Shown here: positions 36,608 through 47,474 of the stretch, piece after piece
Layout of the letters: the number at the start of each line of letters is the position of its first letter
How positions within the stretch are numbered: the first letter of the stretch is position 1
Assembly (NCBI GenBank): GCA_003970805.2
Contig: CP051152.1
Coordinates: forward strand, 744,001 to 808,000
Direction of reading: 5' to 3'
Source: Undibacterium piscinae
GTDB lineage: Bacteria; Pseudomonadota; Gammaproteobacteria; Burkholderiales; Burkholderiaceae_D
Length of the DNA stretch: 64,000 nt
Position numbers and translations under genes: made by a program
Notes under the pieces: generated by a model
What the model saw: only the letters and a program-made list of their open reading frames with translations
Told to the model about the DNA's origin: nothing
Database searches by the model: none

Positions 36608-37090
36608 CTATTTTTTCTCTGTTAGCGTTTCGTGTAGGCGTGGAATATCCATGAGGCCTGCCGAGCCATACCATTTGTGATATTCGGCGACCATCTCGCC
36701 ATTGACGATCACAGGATCGCTCGCTGTGAGTTGCCTGGCCTCATCGATATCTTTTACTGCAAAGATAAATAGGCCGCGCCAGCCGTCAACACCATCGAAG
36801 GGGCCTGCTAGCGCCAACTTACCCTCGCCCGCAAGCCGATTGATATTGGCAAAATGTCCGGCAAACATAGCGTCGCGCTCCGGTCCTGCCGCCATTTTAT
36901 TAGGTCCGGTTTTTAACAGCACCAACACATAGCTGCGCATGCCGCGCTGATCAGCACCCAAACGCTGCGCCACAGCGGCATCGTATTTAGGATTTAATTG
37001 CGAATTTTGCGCACTCGCATTGCCGATCGCAATGAGGCTAAATAGTGCGACCGAGAAGAACTGTCGCAATACAAAATTTTGCTCTTCCAT
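36608..37090 (-). CDS. YciI-like protein with signal peptide
   Basis: ATG 37090 is the best start, as it has a GAGGAAA site 7 bases upstream and gives a normal signal peptide (FFSVALFSLIAIGNASA). The mature part is a YCII/dimeric alpha-beta-barrel domain: MRSYVLVLLKTGPNK, the His in AGHFANINRLAGEGKLALAGPF, GLFIFAVKDIDEARQLTASDPVIVNGEMVAEYHKWYG. YciI proteins are usually cytoplasmic; the exported form is a known variant in environmental bacteria. Role unknown. Confidence 0.8.
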   Translation of the reverse strand: MEEQNFVLRQFFSVALFSLIAIGNASAQNSQLNPKYDAAVAQRLGADQRGMRSYVLVLLKTGPNKMAAGPERDAMFAGHFANINRLAGEGKLALAGPFDGVDGWRGLFIFAVKDIDEARQLTASDPVIVNGEMVAEYHKWYGSAGLMDIPRLHETLTEKK

Positions 37091-37227
37091 TTTGAGTTTC
37101 CTCACTTGTAATCGGGGGCCACCAATATCATACACCTAGCTGCTAGCGCTATAGATTTCCCTTACCTCTGTAAGCACCAACACCATCGGCTAGTTTTAAC
37201 ACCGATCACAACGCCATCAAGGACTCC

Positions 37228-37638
37228 CTATTTCAGCCCAAGCGCGGCTATCCCTTGTCTTGCCACCTGGGCATCTTGATCAGACTTGACACCGCTGACG
37301 CCCACTGCGCCCAGGCATACGCCGTCTTTTAGGATGGGGATCCCGCCTTCTAGCATGCCATCGAGGCCAGAGGCACTCAAAAAAGAAGTGCGTCCGCCGT
37401 TGATCATGTCTTCATAGATTTTGCTATCCCGTCGCCCGATCGCCGAGCAGCGCGCCTTACCCTGTGCAATCTGGGCAGAAATCGGTGCGGCACCATCCAT
37501 GCGCTGGAACCACAACAGATGACCACCGTCATCGACGATCGCGATACTCACGGCCCAATTGTTTTTCAGTGCCTCGGCGACGGCGCTGGCAGCGATGATT
37601 TCGACGTCAGAATATTCAAGTATGGTTTTTGTTTTCAT
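37228..37638 (-). CDS. GlcG/HbpS family haem-binding-like protein
   Basis: A 136-residue GlcG/HbpS domain protein without signal peptide. Motifs: AIVDDGGHLLWFQRMDGA, FLSASGLDGMLEGGIPI, GVCLGAVGVSGVKSDQDAQVARQGIAAL. Members are accessory proteins of glycolate use or haem/cobalamin-linked pathways; here nothing nearby indicates which. A space of 137 bases separates it from the YciI gene, so co-transcription is uncertain. Confidence 0.85.
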   Translation of the reverse strand: MKTKTILEYSDVEIIAASAVAEALKNNWAVSIAIVDDGGHLLWFQRMDGAAPISAQIAQGKARCSAIGRRDSKIYEDMINGGRTSFLSASGLDGMLEGGIPILKDGVCLGAVGVSGVKSDQDAQVARQGIAALGLK

Positions 37639-37850
37639 GCTCTATCTCGGATGTTTGGTTTTCAGTCTTGTTGCAGTACACAAGCATAGCGGTTCGCTCC
37701 ATCTCGCTGCGCTAACACAAACAGAAAACAGCTACACCCAAAATCTACCTAATGCCATGCATAAAAAATGCTTACCCCGCTTTGAGCGGGCAAGGCCCAA
37801 TGCGAGTGCTCATCAAGGGATAATTGGATAAAAAAACGCATGCGCAATCC

Positions 37851-37912
37851 CCAAGCGCTCTGCAGGCCTAAAAGCCGCCACAGAGCGCATGGATATTGCG
37901 CCTGCCGCTTTT
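37851..37912. repeat. Palindromic interspersed repeat, copy 4
   Basis: Shows TGCGCAATC, GCGCTCTGCAGGCC, GCCGCCACAGAGCGC, then ATGGATATTGCGCC. Arms GCGCTCTG and CAGAGCGC are perfectly complementary. Confidence 0.7.
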
Positions 37913-37981
37913 TGCGATCTAAAGACTAGGTGATCAGGGTTACTGTTCAGCCGACTATGAAGAAAGTGAAAACCCCTCACA

Positions 37982-38055
37982 GCAGAGACGCAGAGACGCG
38001 GAGAACGGCAAAGTAGTTCTCCGTTTATCCTCGGCGCCTCAGCGTTGAGAGATCT
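37982..38055. repeat. GCAGAGACGCAGAGACGCGGAG repeat with hairpin
   Basis: A GCAGAGACGCAGAGACGCGG block, then GGAGAAC and GTTCTCC arms (38000-38006 and 38015-38021), followed by a degenerate complement (CCTCGGCGCCTCAGCG). Related to the block inside the element at 31829-31989. Located just beyond the stop of the TPR gene, so it may also serve as its transcript end. Confidence 0.5.
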
Positions 38056-38096
38056 TAGTTTTTTGTCGTACTCCTAGTAGACCGAACAGTTACTGA

Positions 38097-39083
38097 TCAG
38101 GACTTCAATGCCTTGATCTTATCTTGCGCTTCTTCTGCCAACTTCTTGTTCAGCCCAGGCTTGGCCGCCAGCGCCTTTTCGTAAGAGATCAAAGCTTTGG
38201 CTTTCTCGCCCAGTGCTTGCTGCGAGACCCCGAGCCGGTACTGCACGCGGGCACGCGGAGTCGGGGTGATGCTGCTGGCTTTTTCAAACAGTGCTACGGC
38301 GGCCTGGTGCTTACCCTGCTCTTGCTCGCAACGGCCCAAGCCATAGCTGCCTATCTCGCTTTCTGGAAAACGCTGCTGCATTGCGCGAAATACGCGCTCA
38401 CTATCCGCATACTTTTTATTCTTTAAGTAGTCGCTAGCAACACCGAGCAAAATCTCACGCTGATTATCACGCAGCGCCTCATTCGTACCGACATTCGCGG
38501 CTAGCGCGATGGCCTCGGCCTTGCCTGGCTGCTCATCGGCCAACTCCAAAAAGCCCTGCATGAGTTTGCCTGCTTCCAGATTAAATTTTGCAGTATCGGC
38601 TAACACCTCCTTGGCCTTACTGGTACTGCCGCCGACAAAGCTAGGGGTTTGCGTATAGAACTGCAGCAGCAGAAAACGCGCACTGAGGCTTTTAGGATCA
38701 AGTTCCACTGCGCGCTTGAAAGCATCGCGTATCTTAGAGATAGAACCCAGCGCCGACATGATGCCAGCGCTCATCGCCTTGGTTCCCATGGCCACACCTA
38801 GGCTTTCTTGGCAATCGCTCTCTTTGGGATGGCTGGCAACACATTGCTCGGCCAGCTTGATGGCTTCATCGATGCGCTCACCGCCAGTGCCTATGATGAG
38901 TTCGACCTTGGCGATCAGTGCGTCGTGATTGATCGGGTCTTGCGCCAACTTCGCATTCACCAAACGCTCTACCTCAGTAAATTTTTCGGCGCGTATCAAG
39001 CCAGTGTAGTCATGTGCAAAGAGCGGTGCGGCGCAGCTCAGTGCGAATAGGCCAATAGCGGAACAAATGACAGTGTGTTTCAT
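38097..39083 (-). CDS. Exported TPR-repeat protein
   Basis: A 328-residue protein with signal peptide (MKHTVICSAIGLFALSCAAPLFA) and TPR-like helical pairs, for example DYTGLIRAEKFTEVERLVNAKLAQDPINHDALIAKVELI, AFKRAVELDPKSLSARFLLLQFY, and YRLGVSQQALGEKAKALISYEKALAAKPGLNKKLAEEA. Such proteins form scaffolds in the periplasm. The ATG has an AGGAGA site (aaggagac upstream). No operon partner. Confidence 0.85.
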   Translation of the reverse strand: MKHTVICSAIGLFALSCAAPLFAHDYTGLIRAEKFTEVERLVNAKLAQDPINHDALIAKVELIIGTGGERIDEAIKLAEQCVASHPKESDCQESLGVAMGTKAMSAGIMSALGSISKIRDAFKRAVELDPKSLSARFLLLQFYTQTPSFVGGSTSKAKEVLADTAKFNLEAGKLMQGFLELADEQPGKAEAIALAANVGTNEALRDNQREILLGVASDYLKNKKYADSERVFRAMQQRFPESEIGSYGLGRCEQEQGKHQAAVALFEKASSITPTPRARVQYRLGVSQQALGEKAKALISYEKALAAKPGLNKKLAEEAQDKIKALKS

Positions 39084-39372
39084 GGATAAGTCTCCTTAGG
39101 ATGATGCAAATTATTCGTAGTGAGTAGCTTGCGAAAAGCGGGCGACACTTGGCAAAATTTGAGCTGTTGCGCATTATTTGCCGCACTCCTTGCTAGCCAC
39201 CAGGATTGCACTATGCACCTAGCGTATGCCAACAGCGAGCCCGCTGCGACGGACTACGACTAGCTCTGGACGGATGACGGCAGGCGGGGATGGACGACTT
39301 GAATGATGGAACGCTCAAACAACAGCTAAGCCATATAGGTAGAAGATGTTTGCCAGGACAACAAGGCCAGGA

Positions 39373-39849
39373 CTAGCCTTTTGTTTTGCTATAGACGATA
39401 AAACCCGAGTGGCGCGCGACCTGGTCGTACAAAGCGCGGGCGCGGGTATTCTCTAGATGAGTATGCCAATACAAATCGCTACCGGCCTGCGTGGCTTGCT
39501 GCGCCACCGCGAGTATCAAAGCACGGCCTACGCCCTTGCCTCGCGCAGTCTCTGCGGTAAACAGATCTTGCAAATAACAATCTGGCGCGAATTTTCTGAT
39601 ATTGCGATGAAATAGGTAGTGCGCTAGCCCGACGATCTGCCCCGCCTCAACTGCCACTAAGGCATGCACGGGTTCATTGTTTTCAAAAAAACGTGACCAC
39701 GCCATTTGCGTCAACTCTGGCGCTAAAGCGGTCTCGCCGTGGCGACCATAAAAAGCATTATAGCCATCCCATAAGATTTTCCACTCGGGATAATCATCCT
39801 GGCATACCGCGCGAACTTGCAACTTCTGATTCATAGACATCGATCTCAT
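39373..39849 (-). CDS. GNAT-family N-acetyltransferase
   Basis: Up to 158 residues; MSMNQKL (39840) and MNQKL (39834) are alternative starts. It shows the GNAT beta4-alpha3 acetyl-CoA loop in LQDLFTAETARGKGVGRALILAVAQQA and the final strand with HTHLENTRARALYDQVARHSGFIVY. Similar to acetyltransferases acting on amines or amino acids; substrate unknown. Confidence 0.85.
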   Translation of the reverse strand: MRSMSMNQKLQVRAVCQDDYPEWKILWDGYNAFYGRHGETALAPELTQMAWSRFFENNEPVHALVAVEAGQIVGLAHYLFHRNIRKFAPDCYLQDLFTAETARGKGVGRALILAVAQQATQAGSDLYWHTHLENTRARALYDQVARHSGFIVYSKTKG

Positions 39850-40108
39850 AGAAAAAATTGCGGGTTTTCAGCACCGCTGCGCGCGCCCTGCCTGCAGGCG
39901 CTCTTGGGTGCGTGAATCTGGTTTTATTTTATGAGCTGATGCTGCTAATGGAAAGTACCAATCACCCTCAATTATGCAAGACCACTATCAGCGATTGCGC
40001 ACCAAGTGGCCTATGTCTTTGTCGAAACAATTAGAAAAAAGCTGTCCTTGCCTAGCCGACTCTCACACTATATTCTTTGGGTTTTGATTTTTCACATGAA
40101 GGATAGCC

Positions 40109-40757
40109 ATGCGTTTTTTCGGACTGAAACCTACTTTGGCATTTGCACTCACGCTCATGCTCGTCCTTGCTGCCCAAGCTAGTCACGCGCAGACGCAGGT
40201 AAAACCGTTGATCATAGGCGAGAGCCTCGAGTTAGTATCCAAAGTAGTGAAAGAAACGCGCCGCATTAATGTCTATCTGCCCGAAGCTTATACAGCGCAA
40301 GCGGCAAGCGCCTTCCCCGTCGTCTACATGTTAGACGGTGGCGTGGCCGAAGATTTTTTGCATATCGCAGGTTTGATGCAGGTCTCGATGGCCAATGGCA
40401 GTATGCGGCCGTTTATTTTGGTGGGGATAGAAAACACCGTCAGACGCCATGATTTAACCGGTCCAAGTGAAAATGCCCTGGATAAAAAAGAAGTGCCGAA
40501 CCTAGGTGGCTCCGCCCTATTTCGTCAGTTCATTGCAGACGAGTTGATACCTGAAATCGAACAACGCTATCGCACCACCAAAGAACGCGCGCTAGTCGGT
40601 GAATCGCTGGCGGGTTTATTCACGCTGGAGTGTTTGTTGCACGCGCCGGATTTATTTCAAACCTACATCGCGATTGACCCAAGTTTGTGGTGGAATGACG
40701 AAGCACTGACAACACAATTTGCCGAGAAGTTGCGCAAGCAGCCACGCTTGGCAAAGA
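40109..40757 (+). pseudogene. Alpha/beta-hydrolase (esterase D/Fes-like) with 3' end lost
   Basis: Signal peptide (LTLMLVLAAQASHAQ), then RRINVYLPEAYTAQ, FPVVYMLDGGVAEDFLHIAGL, RPFILVGIENT-RRHDLT, and the nucleophile motif ALVGESLAGLFTLECLL, followed by DPSLWWNDEAL. These are marks of the esterase family related to ferric-enterobactin esterases. Real homology ends about 40755. The listed remainder to 40873 is only the complement of the slyD ghost, so the catalytic His is missing. The two genes were joined tail to tail by a deletion. Confidence 0.7.
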
Positions 40758-41233
40758 TTAGTGCTGATGACCGTGATCGCCGTGCACGTGACCATGCGCT
40801 ATTTCTTCCGCAGTTGCGGCGCGCACATCCAATACTGCAAACCTACACGCAAGATTTTGTCTCCAACGGGTGATTAACCATCGAGCATTAGCTGATCGCC
40901 CTTGATTTTGAGCACGGTGTAAAATTTGTTCTTCGCCAGCATCGTTTCTGCCCTTGTAAAGAGGCGCCGACTTTAACGCCAGGCGGAAAATCTTTCTTGG
41001 AGATCGTGCGCAGCAAACTTTCATCACGTACGCCAAAACGCGTCTTCCGGAGCCAAAGTTAAGTTGGCGAAAAACCGACTTCCTGATCTTGCAGGGCAGC
41101 TTCTATTTTTGGCAGCAAATTATCATAACCGCCATGAAGTAAGAAATCGGCGTTTTGCCATTTTCTATGACCTACCAGTGCTCTCGGCAACGGTAAAACG
41201 CAGGGTGACGGCGGTGTCTTTATCAATTTTCAT
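40758..41233 (-). pseudogene. slyD: SlyD-type FKBP peptidyl-prolyl isomerase ghost
   Basis: The ATG at 41233 starts MKIDKDTAVTLRFTVAES, then after a frame change HGGYDNLLPKIEAALQDQEVGFS, LAPEDAFGVRDESLLRTI-KKDFPPGVKVGASLQGRNDAGEEQI, VLKIKGDQLMLDG, NHPL..., and the His-rich metal-binding end (EEIAHGHVHGDHGHQH, stop at 40758). At least five frameshifts. It follows muiA by 7 bases and was probably co-transcribed. The C-terminal end is complete; the loss is internal. Confidence 0.8.
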
Positions 41234-41240
41234 GGTCTTT

Positions 41241-42812
41241 TTAACGCAGACCATTCACGATCGCGTCTTTCGGATAGCTGATCACATAGTCGGCGCTCAG
41301 GCGCACCGTTTTGCCAGGCTCAAGTGGTAATTGCCAGGCGATGATGCCTGGTTGCTTATGCCATGTGTCTTGCGCTGGTTTTGGCGAGAACTGGGTTTGC
41401 ACACGGATGTCTTCATGACGCGCGACCGGGGAGGATTCTAAAACCTGTAGCGTAATGGCTTTTTTGTGCAGATTTTCCAGCACGTAAGCATGGCCAATTT
41501 TTTGCTCGGCACGGCTGCCGATGAAACCCTTGTTGGCGGCGTCACGTTGCTCCGGTTCTGTCTGCACCCTCACCATTTCGTCGCGGCCAAAGAACAACTC
41601 CATGCGCTCTTCGCTGTCCATGCGCAACTGGCTCTGTCCGACAAAATCACCGTCGCGGAATAATTGCAGATTACCCGCTGGCCACGAGCCGGCCGGCCGC
41701 GTCAGCTCTGCCAATAAATAGGCTTGCGCTTCTTGCTGCGGTTGTACATGTACCTTTATGTGCGCCTCCAGGGTTTGATTACCCAAAGCAAAGCCGCCAC
41801 GCTGACCATCGCTGCTCAGGCTCACTTTACCCGGCACCACAAATTCAGCGGCGAACTCGCCCTGGAATACGCTGACATCGAAGTTAGGGGCGCCCTCCTC
41901 ATCATCGGCACTCCTGCGACTTCCGGTGACAGTAATCATCTTCGCCATCGGCGCAGGTGCCGCTGCAAGTTGCATCTCGTATTTATTTGCCGATATCGGC
42001 GGACGGATGTCCAGGGTCCATGGATACGGCGGATTGATACGATTGGCCAGATTCGGCTGGGCGGTAGAGAGGCGCAGATTGACGTTAGTCCAATCCTCGC
42101 CACTAGTCTGCGCCACTTGCGCATGGCGCTCCAGTCGCAGTTGGGATTTATTGGTATCGAGATAGGCGCGATACACCGGGGTCCAGCCGGCTTGCTTCAA
42201 GCGATAAAACAGGCGCAACTCACCCTCCGCTTGTGCCGCCAGCCGAATCTGCACCGTGCGTACCTGCGGATTGGCAGCGATCAGGCGCTCGCGTTCAGCC
42301 ACTAATGGCGCTAATTGCTTCTCTATGACTTCAGCGCGGCGCTGCGCCTGATGCTGGCGTTGTAGGGCATCCTGACCAGTGCGGCGCAATTGCTCCGCGG
42401 TACTAGCGATGGGGCTGCTGGGTTTATCTTTGCCGTAGTTCTTTAGGTAGCCCAAGACCAAAGCCTGGGCCGCATCTTCGGCAGCGATTGCCGCTTTTTG
42501 ATCTTCCAACTCGCGGATACGGGTGTCGAGTGGGCTAGTCGCACATTCCGGTGCCCTCACCCTTTCCAAGGTTTGCACACTGATGTCACCGATCACGATG
42601 CCGGCGTCCGCTTGTACCTGTAAAGAATCGAGATCAAAACGCGCTGGCAAACAGGTGAACTTGAGTTCGCGCGCTCCCGCCGCTACTTTTGCTGCCCGCT
42701 CTACCTTGGCACCACCGGGATACACCAGCACCTGCGTAATTTTGGAAGCCGGCGTTTGCGCCAGAGCCAGGCTAGGTAAGAGCGCCAGGACAACGAGAGA
42801 AATGTTTTTCAT
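41241..42812 (-). CDS. MuiA family (DUF4139) exported protein
   Basis: I chose ATG 42812 (AGGAAG site; MKNISLVVLALLPSLALAQ signal peptide). The protein has the N-terminal DUF4140 domain (KITQVLVYPGGAKVERAAKVAAGAREL), a coiled coil (ELEDQKAAIAAEDAA...), then DUF4139 (LFYRLKQAGWTPVYRAYLDT, GEDWTNVNLRLSTAQPN). 'Mucoidy inhibitor A' members were named from an effect on capsule expression, but their role is unclear. 523 residues, complete. Confidence 0.85.
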   Translation of the reverse strand: MKNISLVVLALLPSLALAQTPASKITQVLVYPGGAKVERAAKVAAGARELKFTCLPARFDLDSLQVQADAGIVIGDISVQTLERVRAPECATSPLDTRIRELEDQKAAIAAEDAAQALVLGYLKNYGKDKPSSPIASTAEQLRRTGQDALQRQHQAQRRAEVIEKQLAPLVAERERLIAANPQVRTVQIRLAAQAEGELRLFYRLKQAGWTPVYRAYLDTNKSQLRLERHAQVAQTSGEDWTNVNLRLSTAQPNLANRINPPYPWTLDIRPPISANKYEMQLAAAPAPMAKMITVTGSRRSADDEEGAPNFDVSVFQGEFAAEFVVPGKVSLSSDGQRGGFALGNQTLEAHIKVHVQPQQEAQAYLLAELTRPAGSWPAGNLQLFRDGDFVGQSQLRMDSEERMELFFGRDEMVRVQTEPEQRDAANKGFIGSRAEQKIGHAYVLENLHKKAITLQVLESSPVARHEDIRVQTQFSPKPAQDTWHKQPGIIAWQLPLEPGKTVRLSADYVISYPKDAIVNGLR

Positions 42813-43055
42813 GTGGTGCTTCCTAAAAACTATAAAGATCATCATCTATGTGAAAAATACACATCAGCCAAAGTATCGCGTATTAATGGCATTGTCACAA
42901 GTATCGACAAGTAACGACAAATATCAAGCAACATCGCACCACAAGCCCGCGGCGTTGCTATTGAGAGTAGTAGGCAGATTTGCTTTCGCTTAGCGGGTAA
43001 CGGGGATTGCAACCGAGGAGCACGGGCACTGGTAATGAATACATCGATAGTTAAA

Positions 43056-43092
43056 ATAGATCGAATCGATGTTTATAATTAAATTGATCTAT
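43056..43092. promoter_or_regulatory. OxyR-type binding site upstream of katG
   Basis: Four tetramers with exact OxyR spacing (4-7-4-7-4-7-4): ATAG (43056), CGAT (43067), ATTA (43078), CTAT (43089). In the established consensus each is ATAG or CTAT; here they match 4, 3, 2 and 4 of 4, and three of the four conserved inner bases agree. The last tetramer overlaps the -35 hexamer, as usual for OxyR-activated promoters. Confidence 0.7.
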
Positions 43093-43112
43093 TAAAATCC
43101 AATCACTACTAT
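43084..43112 (+). promoter_or_regulatory. katG promoter
   Basis: TTGATC (43084-43089), 17 bases, TACTAT (43107-43112). It overlaps the OxyR-type site. The transcript would start near 43119 with a leader of about 125 bases. Confidence 0.65.
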
Positions 43113-43114
43113 GA

Positions 43115-45436
<2,322 letters not shown>

Positions 45437-45446
45437 GCGGCGCGAC

Positions 45447-45477
45447 GCGCTGAGGCCACATGAGGTGGTCTCAGCGC
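45447..45477 (+). terminator. katG 3' hairpin
   Basis: GCGCTGAGGCCAC (45447-45459) and GTGGTCTCAGCGC (45465-45477) form a 13-bp stem with one G-T pair and a 5-base loop, 11 bases after the stop. There is no T-run, so termination may need Rho; RNA protection is an alternative. Confidence 0.55.
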
Positions 45478-45486
45478 AATTGACAG

Positions 45487-45550
45487 GCGCAATCAGCATG
45501 CGGCTTGCAGGCCATTTTGCTGCCAGCAGCCGCATATTACTTGCGCATAC
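45487..45550. repeat. Palindromic interspersed repeat, copy 5
   Basis: Well preserved: GCGCAATCA, GCATGCGGCTTGCAGGCC, TGCTGCCAGCAGCCGCAT, then TTGCGCA. Lies between the katG hairpin and the 122-bp element. Confidence 0.75.
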
Positions 45551-45557
45551 ACTTTTT

Positions 45558-45679
45558 GGGAACTTCTAAAAACCCGTTAATCGGGATGCAGCGCAAGGCG
45601 CAAACTGGAGCAATACGTCGGTATTGCGAGGATTTGCAACGCTGCGATGCGCCCGAGTATAGGGTTTTTAGAAGTTCCC
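45558..45679. mobile_element. 122-bp MITE-like element with perfect 18-bp terminal inverted repeats
   Basis: The ends GGGAACTTCTAAAAACCC and GGGTTTTTAGAAGTTCCC are exact complements. TTTTT flanks both sides in direct orientation, a possible target duplication. Inner subrepeats include CAATACG and GGTATTG. It encodes no protein. A second copy lies inverted at 55282-55413 and a related one at 31829-31989. An unlinked transposase would have to move it. Confidence 0.75.
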
Positions 45680-45688
45680 TTTTTAAAA

Positions 45689-46312
45689 TTACTTCACTTC
45701 AAATTTGGCATAGTACTGCTGTATCGCAGGCAGTGCGGCGATGCGCTGCATGTGGGCATTGAGTGCGGGGGCAACGGTTTCGACCAAATCCCTGGGCACG
45801 TGATCGAGACGGCCAGAATTGAGCCCGCGTACGTCGACAAAGACCTTTAGGTCGGCCACGGTCAGTCGATTATCGGCAAAAAATTCTCCGCCATGCGCGC
45901 TTAACTGGCTTTGCAACCACTTCAAATACATGGGCATAGGGCCACTAACGAGTGCCAGGCGGGCTTCTTTTTGTGCTTCGCCTGTCATACGAAAAGATGG
46001 GCTTAAACGCACCGCAGCGTCTTCCACCACAGACATCACTTCGTCACACAGCAAGGCTTGATAAGCATCGAGCGGATATACTCCAGCGAGTTTGGCAACA
46101 TAGCGGTTGATCGCATCTGACTGCGTGACCATGACGCCATCGACCAATAAGGTCGGCACCTGACCAAAGGGAGTGCTCTTGCGTAACTCGGCGAACTCAG
46201 GGTAGGCAAAGCGGTGATCCTCAAAAGCGATTCCGCCGATGTGCATCGCCAAACGCGCGGGCTCGCCGCGACCGCCATGAAAATCGAAATAAGTCAGTTT
46301 CAGTTGTGGCAT
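45689..46312 (-). CDS. Glutathione S-transferase
   Basis: The protein has 207 residues. The N-terminal thioredoxin-like part (LKLTYFDFHGGRGEPARLAMHIGGIAFED) has Tyr at the catalytic place and the GQVPTLLVDGVMVTQSDAINRYVAK glutathione-binding motif (cis-Pro and Ser-Asp). The C-terminal helical domain follows (LTVADLKVFVDVRGL). This resembles sigma/mu/alpha-type bacterial GSTs. The AAGGAAA site precedes ATG 46312. No partner gene. Confidence 0.92.
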   Translation of the reverse strand: MPQLKLTYFDFHGGRGEPARLAMHIGGIAFEDHRFAYPEFAELRKSTPFGQVPTLLVDGVMVTQSDAINRYVAKLAGVYPLDAYQALLCDEVMSVVEDAAVRLSPSFRMTGEAQKEARLALVSGPMPMYLKWLQSQLSAHGGEFFADNRLTVADLKVFVDVRGLNSGRLDHVPRDLVETVAPALNAHMQRIAALPAIQQYYAKFEVK

Positions 46313-46559
46313 GGTGTTTTCCTTCTAGGTTAAGCGCGGGACTGCTGCGCGGGCGTGACAAATAACAGGTAAGACGGAACAATTAAGACGTACAATTCAA
46401 CAGCAAAAAAATCGAACAAGGACTGAAGCTGCATTCTAGCGATTATTCAGCGCCACATGATGGCAGAGCTATCAGGTTCAGCGAAAACCGCGCCGCATCT
46501 AGCGCGATGAATTCGAGCTATCTAATACGTCCTACAGAATGTGGTCCACCTAAAGCGGC

Positions 46560-47288
46560 CTACTTAATCAGCCGCATAGATTGGCCATAGTGATAATTCA
46601 TTTGCTGTTCAGTGTAACGATGCGCGCTGCCGACTGGGCAACTGAGCCTAGCGAGGCAGGTGTCTTTGCAGAGCGAATTTTCTTGCTGGCGATATTGCAG
46701 GCATTTCAGCAAACGAAATTCACCTCCCTCTAAGGCCTTGGGCGGACAATTGCTGATACAGGCGTGCTCACTGCAAGTAGCACAAGGTGTGTCACTAATG
46801 ACAGCTGCGCTGACCGGGAAATCACTATTGGCAAGCACCACCGCGCGGTAGGCAAACCATGGCCCATATTCAGAATTGACCCCAACCATAAACGGCGACG
46901 CATGATGCCAACCAGCGAGCTTACCCAGTTCTTGCAGACTAATCGTATAAGCACCTGGATACACGATCTGATAAGCCCCATCGCCCACATCGGCCAACTC
47001 AGCGCGCATAAATTCACGCACTTTCGCCACGGTAAAATCATCGACCGGATGTGCATCACTCAGGCTAAGTTCACTCTGCTTTGCCGCTTGCAAGGCAGTC
47101 CAAAACTGTGTTCCGGCATGCCCGATTAGCAGCAGTTGGCGATATTCTTGCGCCTGCGGACAACGCTCAAACAAGACTTCCCTTACCGCAAGCGGCAACA
47201 GAGCGATGTCGAATACCGCGTGGCAATTCAGACCGGCCTCGTTGAGTATCGCTGACGTCAAGCTTTGATAGGAATTCATCGTGCTCAC
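46560..47288 (-). CDS. QueG-like iron-sulfur protein
   Basis: A 242-residue protein with a C-terminal double-cluster-type region: CATCSEHACISNCPPKAL and CLQYRQQENSLCKDTCLARLSCPVG. The upstream part (QLLLIGHAGTQFW, YPGAYTISLQELGKLAGWHHASPFMVGVNSEYGPWFAYRAVVLAN) resembles epoxyqueuosine-reductase-like proteins, but it is shorter and the cobalamin-binding features of QueG are not evident. A redox role is likely, substrate unknown. Confidence 0.7.
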   Translation of the reverse strand: MSTMNSYQSLTSAILNEAGLNCHAVFDIALLPLAVREVLFERCPQAQEYRQLLLIGHAGTQFWTALQAAKQSELSLSDAHPVDDFTVAKVREFMRAELADVGDGAYQIVYPGAYTISLQELGKLAGWHHASPFMVGVNSEYGPWFAYRAVVLANSDFPVSAAVISDTPCATCSEHACISNCPPKALEGGEFRLLKCLQYRQQENSLCKDTCLARLSCPVGSAHRYTEQQMNYHYGQSMRLIK

Positions 47289-47474
47289 TAGTTGGGCTAA
47301 AACACGTATTGTAGCGGTCTGGGCGCACGACAGCTATTTTCACATGGGCATCCGGTGCCTGGCGTCGTCACAGCCTAGCCCCTTAAGCGGGCTAGCGCAA
47401 TCACAGCATTAGAAAGGTGATGATCGCCAGAGAACTTTTCTTGGTGAAGCTGCCGCTGTATAGTCGGGCAAACT

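Noticed and set aside
40758..40873. C-terminal 38 residues of the esterase frame as genuine protein
   Set aside because: The stretch is the exact complement of the SlyD C-terminal coding region with its stop; the esterase similarity ends before it.
41724..42305. Plus-strand 193-residue frame
   Set aside because: Lies antisense within muiA, whose frame has a signal peptide and family domains.
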